Origin: Halorarum halophilum
Lineage (GTDB): Archaea > Halobacteriota > Halobacteria > Halobacteriales > Haloferacaceae
Length of the DNA: 64,000 nucleotides
Assembly (NCBI RefSeq): GCF_013401515.1
Contig: NZ_CP058529.1
Span: forward strand, 2,914,001 to 2,978,000
Reading direction: 5' to 3'
Shown: piece by piece, positions 33,456 to 42,908 of the stretch
How the letters are laid out: each line of letters starts with the position of its first letter
Numbering within the stretch: the stretch's first letter is position 1
Notes under the pieces: model-generated
Told to the model about the DNA's origin: nothing
Seen by the model: the letters and a program-made list of their open reading frames with translations, nothing else
Database searches by the model: none
Program-made: the position numbers and the translations under genes

Positions 33456-33632
33456 ATCGACCCCGGATCGTCGCTTGACTTCTCCGATTCGGGTCGCAGT
33501 ATATCGATTTTCGATCGGCCGGTCGGCGTCATCCCCCGTCGGTTTTTCCGTCGGTGAATCGCGGGTTCCGAACCCACAATCGGGCGGACGAGTCGGCCGC
33601 TCGACGCTCCGATTCGAACCGCAGTCTCCCGA

Positions 33633-34376
33633 TTACCAGCCGGCGCCGATGTCGTCCGTCAGCGCATCGAGGATGCGGTCGGTCGTGTTGGTGACGACCT
33701 CCTTCATGAACTCGGGGTCGGAGTTCGTCGGGTCGCCCAGCCCGCCCTGCTCGGTCACGTCGTCGAAGTAGGTCCACGAGCGGGTCTCGGGGAGCTCCCT
33801 CGTCGTCTGGGGCTCCTTCTTCCCCTCCTTCACGAGGTCGGGGCGGTACAGTTCCACGAACGACGTCTCGTGGTCGCCGGCGTGGCCCCAGCCCTCGCCG
33901 AAGTGGTCCTCCAGTTCGTCGCGGGCGAAGTCGGTCCAGTGGACGAAGTGGGCCGTGAGCTCCGTGTCGCGGTTGAGCCGGTCCGACGCGAGCGACAGCG
34001 CCTCCTTGTTGCCGCCGTGGGTATTGAGAAAGAGCAGGCGTTCGGCGCCGTGCTCGGCGAGCGACTCGCCCACGTCGACGAGGACGGACTTGTAGGTGTC
34101 CTGTGAGAGCGTCACGGTGCCCGGGAAGCGCATGTGGTGCTCGGAGTAGCCGTACGGGAGCGTGGGGAGGCGCACGAACTCGAGGCCGTGGTCCTCGGCC
34201 GCCTCGACGAGTTCGGCCGTGAGGTGGTCCGCCCGCAGGGTGTCGGTCGAGACGGGGAGGTGGGTCGAGTGCTGTTCGACGCTTCCGGTCGGGAGGACGG
34301 CGCAGTCGGCCGTGAGGAACGCCTCGCCGGCGTCCTCCCACGTCATGCCGAACAGGTCCGAGTCGGTTTCTGGCAT
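33633..34376 (-). CDS. Creatininase family amidohydrolase
   Basis: A 247-residue metal-dependent hydrolase of the creatininase/MftE-type family, which acts on cyclic amides or trims modified peptides. Metal-site motifs are visible: PTGSVEQHSTHLPVSTDTL (Glu, His, Asp ligands), PYGYSEHHMRFPGT, LNTHGGNKEAL and GHAGDHETSF. The start MPETDSDLFGMTWEDAGE fits the family. It stands alone; no redox-cofactor peptide or radical-SAM partner lies nearby, so the substrate cannot be guessed. Confidence 0.9.
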   Translation of the reverse strand: MPETDSDLFGMTWEDAGEAFLTADCAVLPTGSVEQHSTHLPVSTDTLRADHLTAELVEAAEDHGLEFVRLPTLPYGYSEHHMRFPGTVTLSQDTYKSVLVDVGESLAEHGAERLLFLNTHGGNKEALSLASDRLNRDTELTAHFVHWTDFARDELEDHFGEGWGHAGDHETSFVELYRPDLVKEGKKEPQTTRELPETRSWTYFDDVTEQGGLGDPTNSDPEFMKEVVTNTTDRILDALTDDIGAGW

Positions 34377-34745
34377 GGTGGGTTCGAGGGTCGGGCGGGG
34401 AAAACGCTCCGGGTAGCGGAACGGTTCGGGTCGGGCAGGGAATTCAGTGATCGGATCAGCGATGGATGGTTCGGTGGATAGCTGGTAGGAACGCTGGTGA
34501 CGACCGCGAAAGCCCCCGTGGCTCTCGGCGAACGCGGACGAAGCAAGCACCGCAGGCGAGCGACCGATGGGAGCAAGCCGAGGAGCACAGCGGCCGAACC
34601 GAGCCGAGACGTGCGGGGGCTTTCGAGGTGGTCGCTGCTGTTGTGGTCGCTCTCTTTGGGTAACCGCCTCCGAAACGCACCAACCCCCAATCACCCGCGA
34701 CGTATCGGTCCGTGAATTGAAGCCGACGCGCGCCGTCGCGCTCCC
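34377..34745. other. Divergent intergenic region with a palindromic element
   Basis: This 369-bp gap between two divergent genes is mostly occupied by a palindromic element (see the repeat at 34497-34636). Short overlapping frames inside it are Arg/Ser-rich and lack acidic bias. The remainder should hold the two promoters; no strong TATA box is evident. Confidence 0.55.
34497..34636. repeat. MITE-like element with inverted ends
   Basis: CGAAAGCCCCCG (34507-34518) is exactly reversed by CGGGGGCTTTCG (34614-34625), about 95 bp apart. The pairing continues imperfectly outward (GACGACC and GGTGGTC). From memory, similar CGAAAGCCCCCG dyads recur in intergenic regions of other haloarchaeal genomes. 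No transposase gene is inside. Confidence 0.6.
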
Positions 34746-36134
34746 ATGGACACGAACGCGGAGCGGACCGTGGGGGAGCTCGTCCGGCGGACGATGCGCC
34801 GGGACCGGCTGCCGGGCGTGAGCGTCGCGGTGGTGGCCGACGACTCGGTCGCGTACGCCGACGGGTTCGGCTCGCGCGACCTCGCGGGCAACCGGCCGGC
34901 GACGCCCGACACGCTGTACGGCATCGGGTCGCTGACGAAGTCGTTCACCGCGCTCGCGGTCATGCAGCTCCAGGAGTCGGGGATGCTCTCGGTCGAGGAC
35001 CCGGTGACGGACTACCTGGACGTCGATCTGGGGGCCGAGGGGGACGAGCCCATCCGCCTGCATCACCTCCTCACCCACTCCTCGGGCTACCCGTCGCTCG
35101 GGGTGAGCGAGGCGCTCATCGCCCGGCGGCTGCGGCGGGGGACCGACACGCTCGCGCTCGGCGACGAGGCGGACTTCCACGCGCACCTCGCGGGCGCGGC
35201 CGACGAGCGAGCGGCGGCGCCGGGCGAGCGCTTCGCCTACTGCAACACCGGCTACACGCTGCTTGGCGAGGTCGTGGAGGCGTGCACGGGCAAGCCGTTC
35301 GACGAGTACGTCACCGCCCACGTGTTCGAGCCGCTCGACATGCCCCGCGCGACGTTCGACGACACCGAGTTCGCGATGGACGACGACCACATGACCCAGT
35401 ACCTCCGCGAGGACGACGACATCGTCGCCGCCTCGCTTCCGATTCGGGAGCGCTCGCGCGCCGCGGGCGGCGTCCTGACGTCCGTCCGCGAACTCGCGGA
35501 CTACCTCCGACTCCACCTGAACGACGGCGAGGTCGACGGGTCGCGCCTCCTGAGCGAGGCGGGCGTCCGCGCGCTCCACGAGGGCCACGTCGACACGCCC
35601 GCCGGGCCGTACGGCTACGGCTGGCGAACCCGTCGGGTCTGCGACCGCGACTTGGTCGGCCACTCGGGCTCCATCGCGGTCTCCAGCGCCTACGCGGGCT
35701 TCTCCCCCGATGAGGGTCTCGGCGTCGCGGTCGCCGCGAACGCCTCACCGGACTACCCCCTCGCGCACCTCGGAATGGGCGTCTTCGCCGCCGCGCTGGG
35801 CGAGGACCCGGCGGAGGTCGTCCCGTTCTTCGAGCGCCGCGCCCGCTTCGACCGGCTGACTGGCGAGTACGCCTCCTACCGGGGCATCAAGCGCGCGTAC
35901 GTCGCCCGCGACGGCGGCACCCTCCGGCTCGAACTCGGCGGGGCGCTCGGCGGCGACGGCACGCCGCTCGTCCCGGACGACGACGGGTCGCGATACGACT
36001 TCTACGCGCTCGACGACGCCGGGAACCGGGAGCCCGTGGAGTTCCGGGTGGACGACGACGCGGGCGACGTCGACCTCCTCTACGACCGCTGGCGCTTCCA
36101 CAAGACCGCCGACGCCGTATCGGAGTTCGACTGA
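34746..36134 (+). CDS. Serine hydrolase, beta-lactamase / class C penicillin-binding family
   Basis: A 462-residue hydrolase. The active Ser62 is in GIGSLTKSF (SxxK), Tyr165 is in FAYCNTGY (YxN), and VGHSGSI supplies the third (HxG) motif. HHLLTHSSGYPS is a usual family stretch. Residues about 370-460 form an added beta domain. No signal peptide is seen, so it should be cytoplasmic. Archaea lack peptidoglycan, so it is more likely an esterase or peptidase than a lactamase. Confidence 0.92.
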   Translation: MDTNAERTVGELVRRTMRRDRLPGVSVAVVADDSVAYADGFGSRDLAGNRPATPDTLYGIGSLTKSFTALAVMQLQESGMLSVEDPVTDYLDVDLGAEGDEPIRLHHLLTHSSGYPSLGVSEALIARRLRRGTDTLALGDEADFHAHLAGAADERAAAPGERFAYCNTGYTLLGEVVEACTGKPFDEYVTAHVFEPLDMPRATFDDTEFAMDDDHMTQYLREDDDIVAASLPIRERSRAAGGVLTSVRELADYLRLHLNDGEVDGSRLLSEAGVRALHEGHVDTPAGPYGYGWRTRRVCDRDLVGHSGSIAVSSAYAGFSPDEGLGVAVAANASPDYPLAHLGMGVFAAALGEDPAEVVPFFERRARFDRLTGEYASYRGIKRAYVARDGGTLRLELGGALGGDGTPLVPDDDGSRYDFYALDDAGNREPVEFRVDDDAGDVDLLYDRWRFHKTADAVSEFD

Positions 36135-36330
36135 CCGCGCCTCGGCCCGGACGGCGAACGAACGGACGACGAACGGATCCTCCACTGCGCGTGGCGCACG
36201 ACCGCAGAACGCGGGACTTCACGCTGTTCCCGTCTGTTTTGGGCCCAAAACCCAACCCTCGTCTACTGACACCGATTCGCACGAAAGACCGCGAAACCTT
36301 TAGAAGGTGAATCGGCCTATCAATGCGACA

Positions 36331-38862
36331 ATGGAACTCATCATCACGGAGAAGGACAACGCCGCGAGGCGGATCGCCGAGATCCTCTCGGGGGAGTCCT
36401 TCGACTCCGAGCGCCAGGCCGGCGTCAACGTCTACCGGTGGGGTGGGACCCGGTGTATCGGGCTCTCGGGGCACGTCGTCGGGGTCGACTTCCCGCCGGA
36501 GTACGACGACTGGCGCGACGTCGAACCGGTCGAACTCATCGACGCGCCCGTCCAGAAGCGCCCGACCCAGGAGAACATCGTCCGGGCGCTCCGCCTGCTC
36601 TCTCGCAAGGCCGACCGGGTCGTCATCGCGACCGACTACGACCGCGAGGGTGAACTCATCGGTAAGGAGGCGTACGAACTCGTGCGCGAGGTGAACGAGG
36701 ACGCCCCGGTCGACCGCGTGCGCTTCTCCTCGATCACGAAGCGCGAGGTGACCGACGCGTTCGAGAACCCCGACGAGATCGACTTCGACCTCGCCGCGGC
36801 GGGCGAGGCGCGGCAGGTCATCGACCTCGTGTGGGGCGCCGCCCTGACTCGGTTCCTCTCGCTGTCGGCCCGCCAGCTCGGCGACGACTTCATCTCCGTC
36901 GGCCGGGTGCAGGGGCCGACGCTGAAGCTCATCGTCGACCGCGAGCGCGAGATCCAGGCGTTCGACCCCGAGGACTACTGGGAGCTGTTCGCCGACCTCC
37001 TGAAGCGGGAGGGTGACGACGAGGAGGACGTCGAGTTCGAGGCGCAGTACTTCTACGAGGACGACGACGGCACCGAGGCCGAGCGCGTCTGGGACGAGGC
37101 GACCGCGGAGGCCGTCTACGAGGTGCTGGAGGGGGCCGAGTCCGCGACGGTCGACTCGGTGCGCCGGCGCACCCGGACGGACGAGCCGCCTGCGCCGTTC
37201 AACACGACGCAGTTCATCCGCGCGGCGTCGTCGCTCGGTTACTCCGCCCAGCGCGCGATGAGCATGGCCGAGGACCTGTACACGGCCGGCTACATGACCT
37301 ACCCGCGGACGGACAACACGGTGTACCCCGAGGACCTCGACGAGCGCGAACTGCTGGAGGAGTTCTCGGGGACGCGGCAGTTCGGCGAGGACGCCGACTC
37401 GCTGCTCGACCAGGACGAACTGGTGCCGACCGAGGGCGACGAGGAGACGACCGACCACCCGCCCATCCACCCGACGGGGGAGCTCCCGTCGGCCTCGGAG
37501 CTGTCGGACGCCGAGTGGGAGGTGTACGAACTGGTGGTGCGGCGCTTCTTCGCGACAGTGGCGCCCGACGCGACCTGGGAGCACCTGCGCGTCGTGTCGG
37601 AGGTCGCGGCCGACGGCGGCGTGGGCCCGAACGACGGCCCGCTCTCGCTGAAGTCCAACGGCAAGCGGCTGGTGGAGGAGGGGTACCACGCCGTCTACCC
37701 GTACTTCTCGACCAACGAGAGCTACGTGCCGGACGTCACCGAGGGGGAGGAACTGGGCGTGGCCGACACGCAGTTCGAGGCGAAGCAGACTCAGCCCCCG
37801 CGGCGGTACGGCCAGTCGCGGCTCATCGAGACGATGGAGCAGATGGGCATCGGGACGAAGGCGACGCGGCACGACGTCATCCAGAAGCTGTACGACCGGG
37901 GGTACATCGAGAGCGACCCGCCGCGCCCGACGAAGCTGGCGGAGGCGGTCGTCGAGGCCAGCGAGACGTTCGCCGACCGCATCGTCTCCGACGAGATGAC
38001 CGCCCAGCTCGAGGCGGACATGCGCGCCATCGCCGACGGCGACAAGGACTACGACGAGGTGACGGAGGAGTCGCGGGACATCCTCGAGAAGGTGTTCGAC
38101 GGGCTGACCGAGTCGAGCGACGAGGTGGGCGACATGCTCCAGAAGTCGCTGAAGGCGGACAAGCGCCTCGGTCCGTGCCCCGAGTGCGGCGAGGACCTGC
38201 TCGTGCGCAAGTCGCGGCACGGCTCGTACTTCGTCGGCTGCGACGGCTACCCGGACTGCACGTACACGCTCCCGCTCCCGTCGACGGGCAAGCCGCTCAT
38301 CCTGGAGGAGGAGTGCGAGGAGCACGGCCTCAGCCACGTGAAGATGCTCGCCGGGCGGAAGACGTTCGTCCACGGCTGCCCGCAGTGCAAGGCCGACGAG
38401 GCGGACGAGGAGGAGGACGAGGTCATCGGCGTGTGTCCCGAGTGCGGGGAGGAGGAGGGTGGGGAACTGGCGATCAAGCGCCTCCGCTCGGGCTCCAGGC
38501 TGGTGGGCTGTACGCGCTATCCGGACTGCGACTACTCGCTCCCGCTGCCGCGCCGCGGCGAGATCGAGATCACGGACGAGGAGTGCGAGGAGCACGGGCT
38601 CCCGCATCTGATCGTCCACTCGGGCGACGAGCCGTGGGAGCTCGGCTGTCCCATCTGCAACTACCGGGAGTACCAGTCCCGACAGGACGGGTCGGAACTG
38701 GAGGCCATCCAGGGCATCGGGGAGAAGACCGCCGAGAAGTTGAAGGCGGCCGGCGTCGAGGACGTGAAGTCGCTGAAGGACGTCGAGCCGGACGATCTGG
38801 CTGCCGAGGTGGAGGGTGTGGGGGCGGACACGGTGCGGGACTGGCAGGCGAAGGCGGACTGA
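36331..38862 (+). CDS. topA: DNA topoisomerase I (type IA)
   Basis: Relaxes negatively supercoiled DNA. The 843-residue protein begins MELIITEKDNAARRIAEI (Toprim), with the acidic triad region ATDYDREGELIG. The catalytic Tyr324 is in GYMTYPRTD. Three C4 zinc modules follow from about 610 (CPECGEDLLVR...YPDCTYTLPLP and two more), then a C-terminal helix-hairpin-helix (about 790-843, AIQGIGEKTAEKLKAAGVEDV). The ATG at 36331 lies about 30 nt after a TATA-like CCTTTAGAA, giving a leaderless start; an earlier in-frame ATG is not needed. Length is typical of haloarchaeal TopA. Confidence 0.96.
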   Translation: MELIITEKDNAARRIAEILSGESFDSERQAGVNVYRWGGTRCIGLSGHVVGVDFPPEYDDWRDVEPVELIDAPVQKRPTQENIVRALRLLSRKADRVVIATDYDREGELIGKEAYELVREVNEDAPVDRVRFSSITKREVTDAFENPDEIDFDLAAAGEARQVIDLVWGAALTRFLSLSARQLGDDFISVGRVQGPTLKLIVDREREIQAFDPEDYWELFADLLKREGDDEEDVEFEAQYFYEDDDGTEAERVWDEATAEAVYEVLEGAESATVDSVRRRTRTDEPPAPFNTTQFIRAASSLGYSAQRAMSMAEDLYTAGYMTYPRTDNTVYPEDLDERELLEEFSGTRQFGEDADSLLDQDELVPTEGDEETTDHPPIHPTGELPSASELSDAEWEVYELVVRRFFATVAPDATWEHLRVVSEVAADGGVGPNDGPLSLKSNGKRLVEEGYHAVYPYFSTNESYVPDVTEGEELGVADTQFEAKQTQPPRRYGQSRLIETMEQMGIGTKATRHDVIQKLYDRGYIESDPPRPTKLAEAVVEASETFADRIVSDEMTAQLEADMRAIADGDKDYDEVTEESRDILEKVFDGLTESSDEVGDMLQKSLKADKRLGPCPECGEDLLVRKSRHGSYFVGCDGYPDCTYTLPLPSTGKPLILEEECEEHGLSHVKMLAGRKTFVHGCPQCKADEADEEEDEVIGVCPECGEEEGGELAIKRLRSGSRLVGCTRYPDCDYSLPLPRRGEIEITDEECEEHGLPHLIVHSGDEPWELGCPICNYREYQSRQDGSELEAIQGIGEKTAEKLKAAGVEDVKSLKDVEPDDLAAEVEGVGADTVRDWQAKAD

Positions 38863-38881
38863 CACCCCCGCGCTTTTCAGG

Positions 38882-39889
38882 TTACTGACTGAGATACGTC
38901 AGGGTCGAACCTGGACCCTCGGATTGGGTTTCTGGGAGTCTCTGTAACCAGTTTCGGACCGAACTCCCACGGCGACTGATGCTCTGTTCGGAGAGCCCAG
39001 TGGTTTCTGAACTGATGGTTTCCTTTATCTCACATCTCTTCAACTCTCCACGGTCACGGAGTTCAACGAGTAGCTTTTGAATCAACTCGACGCCACGAAT
39101 CGCCTCGGCATAGGTCTGCGTTTCCTCTTCGGAACCGGGGGCCGTCGTTATCAGTTGCGCACCGAGTCCAGTCAATCCCCATCGCTTTACGGACCGATCC
39201 CCGGTCGGTGGTTCGGTTCGTGCGAGCCCGAGGACTGCTGCGGCGTTGGCATTGATGTAGACGTGGCGGCTGGAGATCTCCTGTGGTCGGTTCTCCTTCA
39301 CCCACCGGTGTATCGCATTCGCGGTGCCATCGGTGTACTTCATCGCTATCAGAACTGTGCGGATGCGATCGAAGTTGCTCGCCAGCGGAACGTCACCCGC
39401 CGGTATTCGCTCGCTCGCCGCGACGAGGTCGTCCCAGAACTCCGCCCTTAGCTCGTATCCGTTATCGGTTCGCGTAACTCCGATTCTGTTAGTAACCATC
39501 GCGTCGGCCAACTCATCGCCCGAAACGAGCTATACTGGCAGCTGATTCGACGCCGCGACGGCCGGTTTGGTGTATGAACTCGTCGTTATGAACGTTCCCA
39601 AGTGGTAGTTGTTGCTGAGAAGCGCCCCTGCGAGCCGATGGACGCGATCACTTCCCACCGTGTTCTCCTCGGCGTACCGCTTGACCTGGACACCGTAGTC
39701 CGCTGCGAACCAGTCGTAACTGAGTCGGCCTTCGATATCGATTCCGCCGTCCTGCGACCTCGGCGTTACTGACAGCTCCGTCGTTCGAAGAGTCCGGCCA
39801 AGAACGAGTGAACACAGGACCTCGAATTCATCGGGAGAGATCGACCGGGCGCGTGAGAGTAGCTCCTCGCGCGCCTCGACAGTCTGCAT
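38882..39889 (-). pseudogene. Mrr-family restriction endonuclease, interrupted by an in-frame amber codon
   Basis: From the ATG at 39889, 119 codons encode an Mrr catalytic domain: [15 protein letters not shown], catalytic DGGIDIEG (Asp51) and VQVKRY (Gln68-x-Lys70). A TAG at 39532-39530 then stops it after NQLPV. The same frame continues without any shift as LVSGDELADAMVTNRIGV, the normal end of the Mrr domain, then about 190 more residues of a helical C-terminal part, to a stop at 38882. Together they would be 335 residues. One base change explains the break. It may be a recent pseudogene or be read through; a sequencing error is also possible. It is divergent from GGGP synthase. Confidence 0.82.
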
Positions 39890-39910
39890 GGCTCCTGATA
39901 TTAGGTGACG

Positions 39911-39951
39911 ATCATAAGCGTTGTTCAACGTCCAATCAGCGCCCTTTTTAC
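39911..39951. promoter_or_regulatory. Divergent promoters of the Mrr gene and GGGP synthase
   Basis: On the minus strand CTTATGAT (about 39912-39919) lies 28 nt before the Mrr ATG. On the plus strand CTTTTTAC (39944-39951) lies 30 nt before the GGGP synthase ATG. Both predict leaderless transcripts. Confidence 0.5.
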
Positions 39952-39978
39952 CGTCCCTCGCACACTCACACTCCAACG

Positions 39979-40701
39979 ATGACCGCGCCCTGGGATGACT
40001 GGGACCACGTTCTGAAGGTGGACCCGGACAAGGAACTGCACGCCGACGAGACGTTCGAGGACGTCTGTGCGACCGGCACCGACGCCATCGAGATCGGCGG
40101 CACGCTCGACGTTACCGCCGACAAGATGCGGCGCGTCGTCGAGGCGTGCGAGGAGTACGACGTCCCGCTGTACCAGGAGCCGTCGAACCCCGGCGTCGTC
40201 ATCGACTCGGACGCGCTGGAGGGCTACCTCGTCCCGACGGTGTTCAACGCCGGCGGGCCGTTCTGGATCACCGGCGCGCACAAGGAGTGGGTCCGCATCG
40301 ACAACGGCCTCGACTGGTCGCGCACCCACACCGAGGCGTACATCGTCCTCAATCCGGAGGCCTCGGTCGCCCAGCTCACCGACGCGGACTGCGACCTCGG
40401 GGCCGACGACGTGGCCGCCTACGCCCGCGTCGCCGAGCGGATGTTCGGCCAGGAGATCGTCTACATCGAGTACTCGGGCACCTTCGGCGACACCGAGAAA
40501 GTCGGCGCGGCACAGGACGCCCTCGACGATGCCAGCCTGTTCTACGGCGGCGGCATCCGCGACTACGACGCGGCCCACGAGATGGGCAAACACGCCGACA
40601 CCGTCGTCGTCGGCGACCTGCTCCACGACGAGGGCTGCGACGCCGTCCGCGAGACCGTCGAGGGCGTGAAGGACGCCCACGCCGAACTCGCGGACGTCTG
40701 A
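39979..40701 (+). CDS. Phosphoglycerol geranylgeranyltransferase (GGGP synthase)
   Basis: Makes the first ether bond of archaeal lipids by joining geranylgeranyl diphosphate to sn-glycerol-1-phosphate. The 240-residue TIM barrel begins [20 protein letters not shown], contains [27 protein letters not shown], the active-site stretch [10 protein letters not shown] and the phosphate-binding [11 protein letters not shown]. The ATG at 39979 fits the haloarchaeal N-terminus and the promoter position. The protein acts at the cytoplasmic membrane face. Confidence 0.96.
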   Translation: MTAPWDDWDHVLKVDPDKELHADETFEDVCATGTDAIEIGGTLDVTADKMRRVVEACEEYDVPLYQEPSNPGVVIDSDALEGYLVPTVFNAGGPFWITGAHKEWVRIDNGLDWSRTHTEAYIVLNPEASVAQLTDADCDLGADDVAAYARVAERMFGQEIVYIEYSGTFGDTEKVGAAQDALDDASLFYGGGIRDYDAAHEMGKHADTVVVGDLLHDEGCDAVRETVEGVKDAHAELADV

Positions 40702-40842
40702 ACGGCACGGTCCCGCGAACTCCGCTCACATCCCACGGCCGCGCATTCCGCGTTCTCACCCACTCCTCGCCGCGCGTCAGCCGCGCTTCCCGCCGACCCG
40801 GCCGTCGGCGTTCCGTGCTGGCGTGACGGTCGGCGTTCGCTG

Positions 40843-42138
40843 TCAGCGTTCGCCGTCACCCCCGCCGTCGCGGTTCCCCGCCGCCCCACCGTCGGCGAGT
40901 GCGACCGTCGAGCCGTCGGCGCCGTACAGTTCCCCGGACCGGTCCAGGAGGCGGACGCCCCACGTCATCGTCACCGGCACCATCGCGGTGGTGAAGATGG
41001 CGATGAACACCAGCATCGAGAACAGCGACTGGTCGATGATGCCCGCCGAGAGCCCGACGGAGGCGATGATGATCTCGACGGTCCCCCGGCCGTTCATCCC
41101 CAGCCCGACGACCAGCCCCTCGCGGGAGGTGAGCCCGGTCGGGAGCGAGAACAGCCACGAGCCGACGATCTTCCCGACGAACGCGACGGCGACGAGCAGC
41201 GCGAGCGTTCCGAGCGCCGAGCCGAACACGTCCAGCGTCAGCTCGAACCCGACCGTCACGAAGAACACGGGCGCGAACACCCCGACCGCGAGGTCCCGGA
41301 CCACGTGCTCCATGTGGTCGTACAGCGCCGGCTCGAGGTCCGCCTGGCGGATGAACATCCCCGCGACGAAGCCGCCGATGATGGCGTGGAGCCCGGCGAG
41401 GTGCGCGAGTTCGGCGAACACGAGCGCGACGACGAGCGCGACCGTGAACGCGGTCGTCTCGGTGACGAAGCCGTACCGTTCGCGGAACGTCTCCACCCCG
41501 TGCCACACGGCGGGGAGGAACCGGTCGCCGACGACGAACGCGACCGCGAAGAAGGCGAGCGCCTGTCCGAGCACGACTCCGAGTTCGACGGCGTTCACGC
41601 TCCCCGCGTCGGCGTAGCCGAGGACGCCCGCGAACGCGACCAGCACCCCGACGTCGGAGACGAGCGCGCCCCCGAGGAGCACCCCGGCGATGCGGGTGTC
41701 CAGCAGCCCGAGGTCCGAGAGGATGCGGGACTTCGTCGCGAGCGACGTCGCTGCCATCGCGAGCCCGACGAACAGCGACGCCCCGACGTCGAAGCCGAGG
41801 AGGGCGCCGATGCCGTAGCCGAGCCCGAACGGCACGAGGAAGCCGCCGACCGCGACGACGAGCGCCTTCGGGCCGAGCGCGAACAGCTCGTGCATGTCCA
41901 CCTCCATGCCCACGTACACCATCAGCAGGAACACGCCGAGCTCGGCGAGCACCTCCAGCCCCGCGCTCGGCGAGAGCAGGCCGAGCAACGGCGGCCCGAA
42001 GACGATGCCGGCGAACAGTTCGCCCATCATCGCGGGGTAGCCCGCGCGCTCGGCGAGCGAGCCGAACACGAGCGCGAGTGCGAGGACGAGTAGTATCCCC
42101 AGCAGGTCGATTCCGGCCGCCTCGACCATCTCAGCCAC
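40843..42138 (-). CDS. Cation:proton antiporter, CPA2 (Na+/H+ antiporter NapA/KefB-type)
   Basis: A 431-residue membrane antiporter with about twelve segments. GSLAERAGYPAMMGELFAGIVFGP is the N-terminal family signature, and the ion-binding region follows as MAATSLATKSRILSDLG and GALVSDVGVLV. The C-terminus is a short Gly/Asp-rich tail with no RCK domain. The start is GTG at 42138, or the ATG three codons later (MVEAAG). Such carriers export Na+ or exchange K+ for H+, important in hypersaline cells. Confidence 0.92.
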   Translation of the reverse strand: MAEMVEAAGIDLLGILLVLALALVFGSLAERAGYPAMMGELFAGIVFGPPLLGLLSPSAGLEVLAELGVFLLMVYVGMEVDMHELFALGPKALVVAVGGFLVPFGLGYGIGALLGFDVGASLFVGLAMAATSLATKSRILSDLGLLDTRIAGVLLGGALVSDVGVLVAFAGVLGYADAGSVNAVELGVVLGQALAFFAVAFVVGDRFLPAVWHGVETFRERYGFVTETTAFTVALVVALVFAELAHLAGLHAIIGGFVAGMFIRQADLEPALYDHMEHVVRDLAVGVFAPVFFVTVGFELTLDVFGSALGTLALLVAVAFVGKIVGSWLFSLPTGLTSREGLVVGLGMNGRGTVEIIIASVGLSAGIIDQSLFSMLVFIAIFTTAMVPVTMTWGVRLLDRSGELYGADGSTVALADGGAAGNRDGGGDGER

Positions 42139-42338
42139 CCCCCGCTGTCCGCGACGCGGCGACGGTCTCGGGCGTCGATGGGGTCGGTCCGACGAGGATC
42201 GGGTCGGGGCCGGCCGATCGGATGGAGATCGGGCTGGTTCCGGCCGGCCGAGTTCGAGTGGATCGGCTGCGAATCGGTTGGACGTGTCTGGTGACGTCGG
42301 TCATCACCGCCGCGTAGATCGCGCTACAGCATAAACCA

Positions 42339-42360
42339 GACGATTAATTCACGAATCGTC
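42339..42360. terminator. Inverted repeat straddling the AsnC-type regulator's stop codon
   Basis: GACGATT and AATCGTC are perfect arms around an 8-bp spacer that contains the regulator's stop codon. On the minus strand the dyad is followed by TGGTTTATG. It may terminate the regulator mRNA; that T-rich piece could also be a TATA element for the antiporter gene. Confidence 0.45.
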
Positions 42361-42864
42361 GGATAATGGGTCCTCAGTTTCGGAATCAGCATCCTTCTCG
42401 CAGTCCGGGTCGAACCAGTGGAACGGGCAGGTGTACTCGTTGTGCACCAGTTCCTCCTCGACGATCTCCAGTCCTATCCCGGAGAGGTCGCGGCCGATGC
42501 GGCTGAGGTCGTCGCCGCTCCGCCCCACTGCGACGACGTGGAGGTTCTCCTCGCCGGTCATCAGTTCGCGGACGGACACGACGCCCGGTACCTCGAGCGC
42601 GTCCCTGGCGAGCTGTTCGCGCTGGGGGATGGGCGCGGTGCAGAAGATGATGGTGAACAGCTGGTAGCCCACCAGCTCGTAGTCGATGTCGACGTGGCTT
42701 CCCCGGATCACCTCGTCCTCCTCGAGCCGCTTGATCCGGTTCCGCACTGTGCTCGGGGAGACCCCGAAATCCTCCGCGATCTCCGCGGCCGACGTGGTCC
42801 GAGCGTCCCCCTGCAGCCGGTAGATGATGTACCCGTCCAGCTCGTCCAACTCGCGCTTCGGCAT
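42349..42864 (-). CDS. Lrp/AsnC family transcriptional regulator
   Basis: A 171-residue DNA-binding protein. Residues about 5-60 are the AsnC helix-turn-helix (LDELDGYIIYRLQGDARTTSAAEIAEDFGVSPSTVRNRIKRLEEDEVI). Residues about 75-145 form the RAM ligand-sensing domain (VPGVVSVRELMTGEENLHVVAVG). The C-terminus contains CPFHWFDPDCE, with Cys and His that could bind a metal. It lies 44 nt downstream of the amino-acid transporter gene on the same strand, so it probably regulates that transporter in response to an amino acid. Confidence 0.93.
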   Translation of the reverse strand: MPKRELDELDGYIIYRLQGDARTTSAAEIAEDFGVSPSTVRNRIKRLEEDEVIRGSHVDIDYELVGYQLFTIIFCTAPIPQREQLARDALEVPGVVSVRELMTGEENLHVVAVGRSGDDLSRIGRDLSGIGLEIVEEELVHNEYTCPFHWFDPDCEKDADSETEDPLSDDS

Positions 42865-42908
42865 GACCACTCACGCGAACTCGCCCCGGAAAGCGTTTGC
42901 GTTCGCCG

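Noticed and set aside
34466-34715. Short plus-strand frames between the divergent hydrolase genes.
   Set aside because: They lie within the palindromic element and are Arg-rich; no start context or family resemblance.
35887-38865. 992-codon minus-strand open frame.
   Set aside because: Antisense to topoisomerase I; composition is Leu/Arg/Val-rich without motifs.
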